DNA from: Thermoplasmatota archaeon
GTDB lineage: Archaea; Thermoplasmatota; Thermoplasmata; UBA10834
Reading direction: 5' to 3'
DNA length: 12,565 bases
Assembly (NCBI GenBank): GCA_022848805.1
Contig: JAJISI010000004.1
Coordinates: forward strand, 21,740-34,304
The notes under the pieces are model-generated. The model worked only from the letters and a program-made list of their open reading frames with translations, was not told the origin of the DNA and made no database searches. Every line of letters begins with the position of its first letter. The first letter of the stretch is position 1. Below, in pieces: positions 5,764 to 11,345 of this stretch. The translations under genes were made by a program, and so were the position numbers.

Positions 5764-6420
5764 TCAGTAACCGTGCTCCCCGACCAAGGGGACGAAGACG
5801 CATCCCCCGCAGTTCTCGCTGACCACCCGGTCGCCCTTCTTCTCGACCTTCACGAGATCCTGATACATCCTCCCACCGACTGGTACAAGCATCTTACCGC
5901 CGTCCGAGAGCTGATCGACTAGCGGCGACGGAACATCTGGCGCGCCGCAGGCGACGAAGATACGGTCGAAGGGGGCATTTTCCAGAAGACCGAGAGAGCC
6001 GTCAGCGAATATCACAGTCACGGTATCGCTATAACCCGCTCGCGAGAGGTTGTCCTCCGCGAAACGGGCAAGCGAATCGACGCGCTCGACCGTGTACACA
6101 TGGCCCCCAGGCCTGACGAGTTCAGCGGCCACAGCAGCGTGGTATCCGGATCCAGCCCCGACTTCAAGCACCCTGTGACCGGGAGAGAGTTCGAGCTTCT
6201 CGGCCATTATGGCAACCATGTGAGGAGCGGAGATCGTCTGGCCCCCACCGATAGGGAGCGGAGTGTCGACATAGGCGTCCGGCCTGAGTCTAGCAGGTAC
6301 GAACTCCTCCCTACGCACGCGTCTCATCGCGTCCTCGACAGCGGGACTGACGACATATCCCCTTCTGACGAGGCTATCGACGAGCCTGTTCCGCCTGTCC
6401 TCCACGGCGTCCACGGACAT
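5764..6420 (-). CDS. pcm: Protein-L-isoaspartate O-methyltransferase
   Basis: A 218-residue cytoplasmic SAM-dependent enzyme that methylates L-isoaspartyl residues formed by ageing of Asp and Asn, starting their repair. The family-specific PIGGGQTISAPHMVAIM (56-72) forms the isoaspartyl pocket. Motif I is VLEVGAGSGYHAAV (84-97). VYTVERVDSLARFAEDNL is the acidic post-I region. DRIFVACGAPDVPSPLVDQL and the closing FVPLVGEHGY are also typical. Length matches archaeal Pcm. The ATG at 6420 lies about 30 bp from a TATA-like element (6446-6455), with no clear ribosome site, so the mRNA is probably leaderless. GTG codons just inside the frame are less likely. It is the last gene of the minus-strand run from the rhomboid and converges on the HAD gene. 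Confidence 0.96.
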   Translation of the reverse strand: MSVDAVEDRRNRLVDSLVRRGYVVSPAVEDAMRRVRREEFVPARLRPDAYVDTPLPIGGGQTISAPHMVAIMAEKLELSPGHRVLEVGAGSGYHAAVAAELVRPGGHVYTVERVDSLARFAEDNLSRAGYSDTVTVIFADGSLGLLENAPFDRIFVACGAPDVPSPLVDQLSDGGKMLVPVGGRMYQDLVKVEKKGDRVVSENCGGCVFVPLVGEHGY

Positions 6421-6445
6421 CGATGTACAAACGTCCGTTCGCGGA

Positions 6446-6455
6446 GTTAAATCTT
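6446..6455 (-). promoter_or_regulatory. Possible TATA element of pcm
   Basis: The minus strand reads AAGATTTAAC in the 49-bp gap between the zinc-finger gene and pcm, centred about 30 bp before the pcm ATG. It fits a leaderless transcript. The call is moderate because the element is short and the upstream gene could read through. Confidence 0.4.
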
Positions 6456-6469
6456 GGGGGCCAGAGCCG

Positions 6470-7072
6470 TCAGGTCGACGTCTTCCTGACGATGTTCGCG
6501 TACACGCGGACGATGTCCCGAGCCAACGCAGCCCCCATCCTGAGCGTTTTAGAATCCGTCTTGATCGTATGGATGACCACGCTACGCTTCCCGACGTCGA
6601 TCATATCGCCTATGAAGAACTCCTCGTCAGGAGAGACGATCATATGCTCGGCATAGGTCTTGCCGTGATGGTTCACCGAGAAGAGTACCTTCACCTTGTC
6701 GAATCGTTTCCCCCAGATCGTGTCGATATCCCCCGCCTTGCAGAAGTTGACGCGTGCCCCCTTCGACTCAATCGATGTCACCAGGACGGGTAGCTCACCG
6801 CACACGATCTCGTCGTCCACGGAGAGCGCTTCGTCCGGGCCGAGGGTGATGCTCGAGCGCGTAGACTCGGTCAGCCAGCTTATCACAACTGGCACGGAGA
6901 CCGGCTTATCCCCCTTCATCACCGCGTGATGAACATGCCCACACGCCCTGCACTTCACAGTCGAGTCGAGCACTTTCGCACTCCGACCTGAGATTCTGCC
7001 TGCGAGCACCCCGTGGAGCGTCTCCTCTTTGCAGGACGGGCATTCGACCATCACAGATGTAGGTGTCGTCAT
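6470..7072 (-). CDS. HVO_0476/COG1326-family zinc-finger protein
   Basis: A 200-residue archaeal protein of unknown function. The N-terminus is a zinc ribbon: CPSC (C11, C14) followed by EETLH, then KCRACGHVHH (C41, C44) with nearby His46 and His48. This is the CPxC-x-HxxL...CxxCGHVH pattern I associate with the HVO_0476/COG1326 family. The rest is a beta-rich region with charged segments (WLTESTRSSITLGPDEALSVDDEIVCGE, then FIGDMIDVGKRSVVIHTIKT), possibly an OB- or S1-like nucleic-acid fold, which is inference. There is no signal peptide or membrane segment. The ATG at 7072 is followed by an in-frame ATG at residue 8; the first is kept because a TATA-like element (7099-7110) sits about 30 bp upstream. 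It lies between the MBL protein (28-bp gap) and pcm (49-bp gap), all on the same strand. Confidence 0.82.
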   Translation of the reverse strand: MTTPTSVMVECPSCKEETLHGVLAGRISGRSAKVLDSTVKCRACGHVHHAVMKGDKPVSVPVVISWLTESTRSSITLGPDEALSVDDEIVCGELPVLVTSIESKGARVNFCKAGDIDTIWGKRFDKVKVLFSVNHHGKTYAEHMIVSPDEEFFIGDMIDVGKRSVVIHTIKTDSKTLRMGAALARDIVRVYANIVRKTST

Positions 7073-7098
7073 CGCAATCGGCCAATACGGCTCGTACG

Positions 7099-7110
7099 AT
7101 TTACATCTTT
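7099..7110 (-). promoter_or_regulatory. Possible TATA element of the zinc-finger gene, overlapping the MBL stop
   Basis: The minus strand reads AAAGATGTAAAT, centred about 32 bp before the ATG at 7072. It overlaps the last codons and TAA of the MBL gene. It suggests the zinc-finger gene can be transcribed from its own leaderless start as well as by read-through. The evidence is positional only. Confidence 0.35.
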
Positions 7111-7667
7111 CTCAGGGTCTCGAACGGGGGATCGTGACCGGGCACGACCACGTCGGCCAGACCAATCACCCTCTCCATGCTGGAGATCGCCAGACGACGG
7201 TCGACATGTATCGCCGGAGGGGTCATGCTCTCGTAGTTAGACCTGGTGGGCAGCGCATCGCCACATATGACATAATTCCTGTCCGATCTGACGAGGACCG
7301 ATATGCTCCCTTTCGTGTGACCCGGCGTCTCGACCACGGAGACGCCTTCGCATATCTCGGTTCCCTCTTTGGCGTCAATCGTTCCGATAGGGGCGTCCTC
7401 CAGACGATGCGCATACCTCCTTGCGTTGGGGAACACTTCGTTCCCGCCACAGTGGTCCATGTGCAGATGCGTGTTGACTACCACATCGACCTCCTCGGGC
7501 GAGATGTCGGCCCCTGCAAGCGCCGCGGCCAGCTCGTCGATTCTTGCATATGCGCCCGTGTCGACAACAACGCGTAGCCCCTCCGATGTGATCAATGTGA
7601 CCGTGGAGGATGCGTCGATTATGCGGGTGTGATCCCTCACGATGTACCCTTCGCAGAGGACGAGCAC
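7101..7667 (-). CDS. Metallo-beta-lactamase-fold hydrolase
   Basis: A 188-residue soluble enzyme with all usual metal ligands (numbered from the GTG at 7667): HLHMDH (67-72), His117 in TPGHT, Asp137 in CGDA and His178 in VPGH. It therefore has a complete two-metal site like glyoxalase II, MBLAC1 and lactonases. The frame is open back to 7763, but those 32 codons run inside the rhomboid gene. GTG 7667 is chosen because GGAGGAGG (7680-7673) sits 5 nt before it and the protein then begins directly with the first beta strand (VLVLCEGYIVRD). The loop between TPGHT and GDA and the short C-terminus lack the extra domain of true glyoxalase II. The substrate is unknown; a thioester, lactone or nucleic acid is possible. 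It lies 23 bp downstream of the rhomboid gene in the same apparent operon. Confidence 0.88.
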   Translation of the reverse strand: MLVLCEGYIVRDHTRIIDASSTVTLITSEGLRVVVDTGAYARIDELAAALAGADISPEEVDVVVNTHLHMDHCGGNEVFPNARRYAHRLEDAPIGTIDAKEGTEICEGVSVVETPGHTKGSISVLVRSDRNYVICGDALPTRSNYESMTPPAIHVDRRLAISSMERVIGLADVVVPGHDPPFETLRKM

Positions 7668-7672
7668 TCTCG

Positions 7673-7680
7673 CCTCCTCC
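7673..7680 (-). promoter_or_regulatory. Strong Shine-Dalgarno deciding the MBL start
   Basis: GGAGGAGG on the minus strand, 5 nt before GTG 7667 and entirely within the short gap after the rhomboid stop. It is the best ribosome site in the window. It identifies the MBL start and indicates independent initiation within a shared mRNA. Confidence 0.8.
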
Positions 7681-7690
7681 GAGCCGCCGC

Positions 7691-8572
7691 TCAAAGAAGG
7701 TGCCCCCGACCGCACGTGACAGACTCGCGCGTGATCTTGATCGGCGCGCCACAGTGCGGGCATCTCGCCTTCGAGAGGAACTGCTCGATCCAGGCGCTTC
7801 TCACATCGGCGATCTCCTCCACCTCTATCCGCCTCAGAATCGTCTTGAGTTCCGACGTATTCGCGAGCCTTCGAAGGGCGTTTATGGAAATCATCTTCTT
7901 GATGCGTTTATGAAGCGGAAGACGCGCGACATACGGCGCGATGAGCATGCCGCCGAGCAGCCCACCTATGTGCGCCTCCCAGGCGATGTTGGTGTTTCCG
8001 AATACGAACGCGATCTGCATCATGACGAAGATGGCGACGATGACCCATACTTGCATCGGTGGGAGCGGGAAGAACATCAGGAACATCCTCATCCGCTCGT
8101 TAGGGTACATCCTCGCAAACGCGCCGAGCACACCGCTGATCGCTCCGGAGGCGCCGACGACGAACACGGGGAAGTCGTTCCACCTCAGCCCCGCGAACAC
8201 CAGGGTGCCGCACACGCCGGCGAACAGATAGATTATGATGAATGGTCGGGGCCCTATCCTCTGCTCGAATATCGTCCCGATGAACGCCAGCCCAATCACG
8301 TTGAAGAGGAGGTGGTAGATGCCCGCGTGGGCGTACATCGATGTGATGACTGTGTACATCCTGTCTGAATCCAGAATGTCACGTGGGCTGAAGGCGATAT
8401 CGAAGAACGTATCGCTCAAGATGGAGTTGGCATAGCTCGCCTCCATAAACTCTATCCCGAGCACAATCGCACAGCAGGCGCTCGCGACCATCGAGTAGCT
8501 GAACTGCCTCCAATACGAATACACGAGCCCGCCCACGATGATTGCGATCACGACGATGACCCAGGGATTCAT
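7691..8572 (-). CDS. Rhomboid intramembrane serine protease with C-terminal zinc knuckle
   Basis: A 293-residue membrane protein. The ATG at 8572 is chosen over earlier in-frame codons (frame open to 8638) because AAGGAG lies 7 nt upstream and it starts directly with a TM segment (MNPWVIVVIAIIVGGLVY). The rhomboid core has HLLFNVIGLAFIG (Asn91 of the HxxxN region), the catalytic serine in VGASGAISG (Ser142), and the His partner in EAHIGGLLGG (His201), so the dyad is intact. There are two N-terminal hydrophobic segments before the core. After the last TM comes a basic linker (LHKRIKKM), a helical region and a tail CPHC...TCGRGH (C271, C274, C287, H291), likely a zinc knuckle on the cytoplasmic side. 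Rhomboids cleave TM helices within the membrane. The substrate is unknown. It is the first gene of the minus-strand run with the MBL protein. Confidence 0.93.
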   Translation of the reverse strand: MNPWVIVVIAIIVGGLVYSYWRQFSYSMVASACCAIVLGIEFMEASYANSILSDTFFDIAFSPRDILDSDRMYTVITSMYAHAGIYHLLFNVIGLAFIGTIFEQRIGPRPFIIIYLFAGVCGTLVFAGLRWNDFPVFVVGASGAISGVLGAFARMYPNERMRMFLMFFPLPPMQVWVIVAIFVMMQIAFVFGNTNIAWEAHIGGLLGGMLIAPYVARLPLHKRIKKMISINALRRLANTSELKTILRRIEVEEIADVRSAWIEQFLSKARCPHCGAPIKITRESVTCGRGHLL

Positions 8573-8641
8573 TCTTTCGCTCCTTGGAAGGCTGTCAGCG
8601 GTCAGGTTAATGCAACATGATAGTAAAACCTTAAGCATCGC
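8573..8641. promoter_or_regulatory. Divergent promoter region between rhomboid and Mtq2-like gene
   Basis: A 69-bp spacer. On the minus strand AAGGAG (8585-8580) is the rhomboid ribosome site. AT-rich islands at 8605-8611 (GTTAATG on plus) and 8619-8629 (GATAGTAAAAC on plus) are TATA candidates for either direction. Neither is close to consensus, so I cannot assign them to one gene. The plus-strand gene lacks a Shine-Dalgarno sequence and may be leaderless from GTG 8642. Confidence 0.4.
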
Positions 8642-9256
8642 GTGACGGATACAAGGCTGATGAAACTCGATCGGTCGATAGATATCGACACGCTTCCCGA
8701 TGTGTACGACCCGAACGAGGATTCATATCTCATGCTGAAAATTGTAGAGGTCAAGGAAGGCGAGATGTTCCTGGAGATGGGTTCCGGAACCGGGCTGACT
8801 GCCATACACGCGGCAAAGGCTGGAGCGAGGGTGACTGCCGCGGACATCAACCCCAACGCAGTCCAGTGCACCCGGAGGAACGCGCTGAAGAATGGCGTGA
8901 ACGTGCACGTCATCGAAAGCAACCTCTTCGAGAACGTTGAAGGCCTGTTCGACGTCATCGCATTCAACCCGCCGTATCTCGCATCCGAGGACACGACCAC
9001 GGCGTGGATAGAGCGGTCATGGAGCGGCGGCAGGGACGGCACGGAGACCTCGGGTGAGTTTCTCAACGAGGCCTGGAAGCATCTGGCCCCTAACGGCAGG
9101 ATATACATGATACTCTCATCCCTGGGCAGCCTCAGGACGCTGCTCAGGATGGCAAAGGAACACTACCGTTCGAATATGATCGAGGAGGAACACATGTTCT
9201 TCGAATCGATTTTTGCATACAGGTTCGATCTCGTGAATTTGGCCACTGATAGGTAG
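8642..9256 (+). CDS. HemK2/Mtq2-like protein N5-glutamine methyltransferase
   Basis: A 204-residue cytoplasmic SAM-dependent methyltransferase. Motifs are VYDPNEDSYLML (21-32, matching the Y-x-P-x-EDS-x-L signature of Mtq2/HemK2), motif I FLEMGSGTGLTAIHAA (43-58), acidic AADINPNAVQCTRRN (66-80), and the catalytic NPPY (109-112) that binds the target glutamine. It is followed by SGGRDGTE, which resembles the family's GGxDGxE. Archaeal and eukaryotic Mtq2 acts with a small Trm112-like zinc protein and methylates the GGQ glutamine of class I release factor. A Trm112 gene is not seen here. Length fits Mtq2 rather than bacterial PrmC, which has an extra N-terminal domain. The start is GTG 8642 or ATG 8660 (six codons later); the conserved part begins after both, so this is undecided. 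It is divergent from the rhomboid. Confidence 0.9.
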   Translation: MTDTRLMKLDRSIDIDTLPDVYDPNEDSYLMLKIVEVKEGEMFLEMGSGTGLTAIHAAKAGARVTAADINPNAVQCTRRNALKNGVNVHVIESNLFENVEGLFDVIAFNPPYLASEDTTTAWIERSWSGGRDGTETSGEFLNEAWKHLAPNGRIYMILSSLGSLRTLLRMAKEHYRSNMIEEEHMFFESIFAYRFDLVNLATDR

Positions 9257-9264
9257 GCCAGAAG

Positions 9265-9273
9265 TATTATAAA
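9265..9273 (+). promoter_or_regulatory. TATA box upstream of the small gene
   Basis: TATTATAAA on the plus strand, just after the Mtq2-like stop (9256). A start of transcription near 9295 would give a leader of about 20 nt to ATG 9317. Between the TATA box and the predicted start lies GGCC-CCTT-GGCC (9274-9285), a short inverted repeat that could be a regulatory site. The good TATA match is a main argument that the small frame downstream is a real gene. Confidence 0.55.
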
Positions 9274-9316
9274 GGCCCCTTGGCCATCTCCCAAATCCTT
9301 GCCAGGATGGGTCGTC

Positions 9317-9505
9317 ATGGCGGAACAAAGGAAGAGGAAGTACAACGACGCACAGAGCTTGGAAGAGCTCTGTAGAAGTTTCCTCGTATGCAGAGAGGAC
9401 GACGACGGCGCGGCTATAGAGTACTGCAAGGGCTTCCTCGAGGTGCTTTCGAAGAAGGACGTCAAGACAGGAGCCGTTTTATCTTCTCTTTCAAAGCCTC
9501 ACTGA
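9317..9505 (+). CDS. Small hypothetical protein overlapping the gatE end
   Basis: A 62-residue protein that I do not recognise. ATG 9317 is preferred; the frame can also begin at TTG 9299. It is soluble, with a basic N-terminus (AEQRKRKY), a predicted helix with two cysteines (SLEELCRSFLVC), an acidic patch (REDDDG), then a second helix (IEYCKGFLEVLSKK) with a third cysteine. It could be a small helical hairpin, which is inference. Support for coding: a TATA box at 9265-9273, a free slot between Mtq2 and gatE, and G/C-rich third codon positions like its neighbours until the last codons. The final 44 bp overlap the gatE 3' end in antisense. There is no clear Shine-Dalgarno sequence. It may equally be an untranslated RNA or a lineage-restricted protein. 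Confidence 0.5.
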   Translation: MAEQRKRKYNDAQSLEELCRSFLVCREDDDGAAIEYCKGFLEVLSKKDVKTGAVLSSLSKPH

Positions 9506-11345
9506 TGACTTGGCCGTCCACTTTTCCACGAAGCTCCTTCATAACAACGCCCATAAGTGGGCCGAGGCTCGCCGCACCGCGCTCTCTGATGAACTCCTCG
9601 CGCTCCGTGACGATGCGCTCGCAGAGACTATCGAGGGTTTCCTTGTCAACGGTTCCAACGCCGGTGTGCTCGATCGCCTTGGAAACATCATATGACCCGT
9701 TCCTGACCATCCACGCCAGAAGCTCAGGGACGGCCTCCTTCGCGAAGGCCCCCTCGCGGAACTGAGTCATGAAGGCTCTGAGCAGCTCGACGTCCAACCT
9801 CGCGATGGACAGGCCCGCCTTCTCCAACTCGGGAAACGCATGGAGGTACACCCTCGCGACGACCTGCGGATTTCCCAAGGACTTAGCAAGGAGTTCGAAC
9901 TCGTCGTCGTATCCGGCGTTCATGAGGGCGTCGGCCTGGCTCTTGCTCAATCCGAAGTCCTTCACGAACCTGGCGACCGTCTCCTCGGGTAGCTCGGGCA
10001 TGTTCAGCCTGATGCTCTCCAATACGTCGTCGTCCGCCCTGATCGGCCGCACATCGGTCTCGGGATACATCCTATCCTTACCCGGGAGAGGCCGGCTGTA
10101 TACCGACTTGCCGTCCGGGAGCGGGTCTCTCGTCTCCTCCGGCACGCCGTCCAGCCCAGCGTTCGCTCGGTCGACCACTCTGACAAGCGCGGCATGCGCG
10201 CGTTCTGCATCGTCGGCAATCAGAACGAACGCGTCCTCCTCACCCATCTTCAAGGCGCCCTTGATCAGCTCGACCTCCTTGTCTGTGATTCCGTATCCCG
10301 GTAGTTCATCCGAATGGAACAGGCCCTTAACTCCTGAAACGCGCGCGTGCGCAGCGAGCTCTGCACCGAGTCGACCCACACCGTCCCCTGTCCGAGACAA
10401 CGTGTTCGCGAACTTCGGAAGCTTGACGGTCAGAACCTTTCCGCCCGACCCGATGGCCGAGGCGATGACCCCGCACTTGGAGCCTACAAGGAGTTGTGTG
10501 AGGTCCGTGACCTCGGCAGACGCCTTCCCAGCACCCCGTCGTCTAAGGAGGTCCTTGACCTCCAGGAGCGCGAGTTGACGCTTGACCTCCTCTTCGACAT
10601 ACACAGGCAGAAGTTTGAGTTCCTGGGCGCCCTTGATCTCCACACGCGCGCCACCTGAGATGGATACGTTCAGGTCTTCGCGTATTGTGCCGATGCCGCG
10701 CCTCACCTTCCGGGTGGCTCTCAACAGAGAGCCCAATCGAAGCGCGACCTGCCGGGTCTCCTCGGGCGTGCTGATGTCGGGCCCCGTAGCGATCTCGATG
10801 AGTGGAATGCCTAGCCGGTCCAACCGGTACGTGACTTCCGACCCCTGCTCGGATATCTTCCTAGCCGCATCCTCTTCGAGGCAGACGGACAGGATGGATA
10901 TCTTGTTGCCAGACATCTCCAGAAGGCCGTCGGTTGCGACCAGCGCCGTACGCTGGAAACCGCAGGTGTTGGAACCGTCTATGACTATCTTACGCATGAA
11001 ATGTATCTCGTCCACCGGTGTCGCGTTCAGAAGAAGGGTCATCTCCATAGCCGCTCCGATGGCCACCTTATTGGCGTCGTGGGGGGGCTCCTCGTCCGCT
11101 TCGACGAGGCACGAGCAGCTGACGGACTGATACCTGAACTGCAGCTTCCGCTCGGCCTCTTCGAGCGCCGCCCTATCGATCTCGCCCATCTCGCTCTGGG
11201 TCGGCCTGAGCATCCGAACGAACTCCTGTCTGTGGTCGTCCACGAGGGTCGAGTCGCAATCGCAGAACAGCTTCCCGGTGTTGAGCTGCTGGTGGATCTC
11301 GAGACCGACCCTAAGGCCGAGTGTGCGATAGTCCACTTCAGACAC
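9462..11345 (-). CDS. gatE: Glutamyl-tRNA(Gln) amidotransferase subunit E
   Basis: A 627-residue protein, the usual GatE length. It binds Glu-tRNA(Gln), phosphorylates the glutamyl group with ATP and amidates it with ammonia from GatD, supplying Gln-tRNA(Gln) in archaea. Visible parts are the GatB/E cradle domain from GLRVGLEIHQQL (11-21), cysteine pairs FCDC (C28, C30) and CSCLVE (C77, C79) that likely hold a zinc, TCGFQRTALVA, IREDLNVSISGGARVEIKGAQEL, and an AspRS-like insertion in the middle. The C-terminal helical tail (YqeY/GatB type) runs from about 480 to the end. The GTG start at 11345 overlaps the gatD stop by 8 bp, with GAGGAG just upstream, so the two genes are translationally coupled. 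The 3' end overlaps the small plus-strand gene by 44 bp. Confidence 0.97.
   Translation of the reverse strand: MSEVDYRTLGLRVGLEIHQQLNTGKLFCDCDSTLVDDHRQEFVRMLRPTQSEMGEIDRAALEEAERKLQFRYQSVSCSCLVEADEEPPHDANKVAIGAAMEMTLLLNATPVDEIHFMRKIVIDGSNTCGFQRTALVATDGLLEMSGNKISILSVCLEEDAARKISEQGSEVTYRLDRLGIPLIEIATGPDISTPEETRQVALRLGSLLRATRKVRRGIGTIREDLNVSISGGARVEIKGAQELKLLPVYVEEEVKRQLALLEVKDLLRRRGAGKASAEVTDLTQLLVGSKCGVIASAIGSGGKVLTVKLPKFANTLSRTGDGVGRLGAELAAHARVSGVKGLFHSDELPGYGITDKEVELIKGALKMGEEDAFVLIADDAERAHAALVRVVDRANAGLDGVPEETRDPLPDGKSVYSRPLPGKDRMYPETDVRPIRADDDVLESIRLNMPELPEETVARFVKDFGLSKSQADALMNAGYDDEFELLAKSLGNPQVVARVYLHAFPELEKAGLSIARLDVELLRAFMTQFREGAFAKEAVPELLAWMVRNGSYDVSKAIEHTGVGTVDKETLDSLCERIVTEREEFIRERGAASLGPLMGVVMKELRGKVDGQVISEALKEKIKRLLS

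Noticed and set aside
7668..7763. 32-residue N-terminal extension of the MBL protein
   Set aside because: It lies mostly within the rhomboid gene, while GGAGGAGG sits 5 nt before GTG 7667, where the fold begins.
7610..8368. 252-codon plus-strand frame
   Set aside because: Antisense to the rhomboid and MBL genes; Arg/His/Glu-rich shadow of a GC-rich membrane gene.
8573..8638. 22-residue extension of the rhomboid to 8638
   Set aside because: It would consume the divergent promoter region; ATG 8572 has AAGGAG at good spacing and begins the first membrane segment.
8602..9108. 168-codon minus-strand frame
   Set aside because: It is antisense to the Mtq2-like methyltransferase, which has full motifs; Ser-rich shadow translation.
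9475..9491. T-rich stretch as a terminator for the small plus-strand gene
   Set aside because: It lies inside both the small frame and the gatE coding end, where it encodes the Lys/Glu-rich C-terminus of GatE; it precedes the stop of the small gene.
9769..10578. 269-codon plus-strand frame
   Set aside because: Antisense to gatE; Ser/Pro/Thr-rich, with no recognisable domain.
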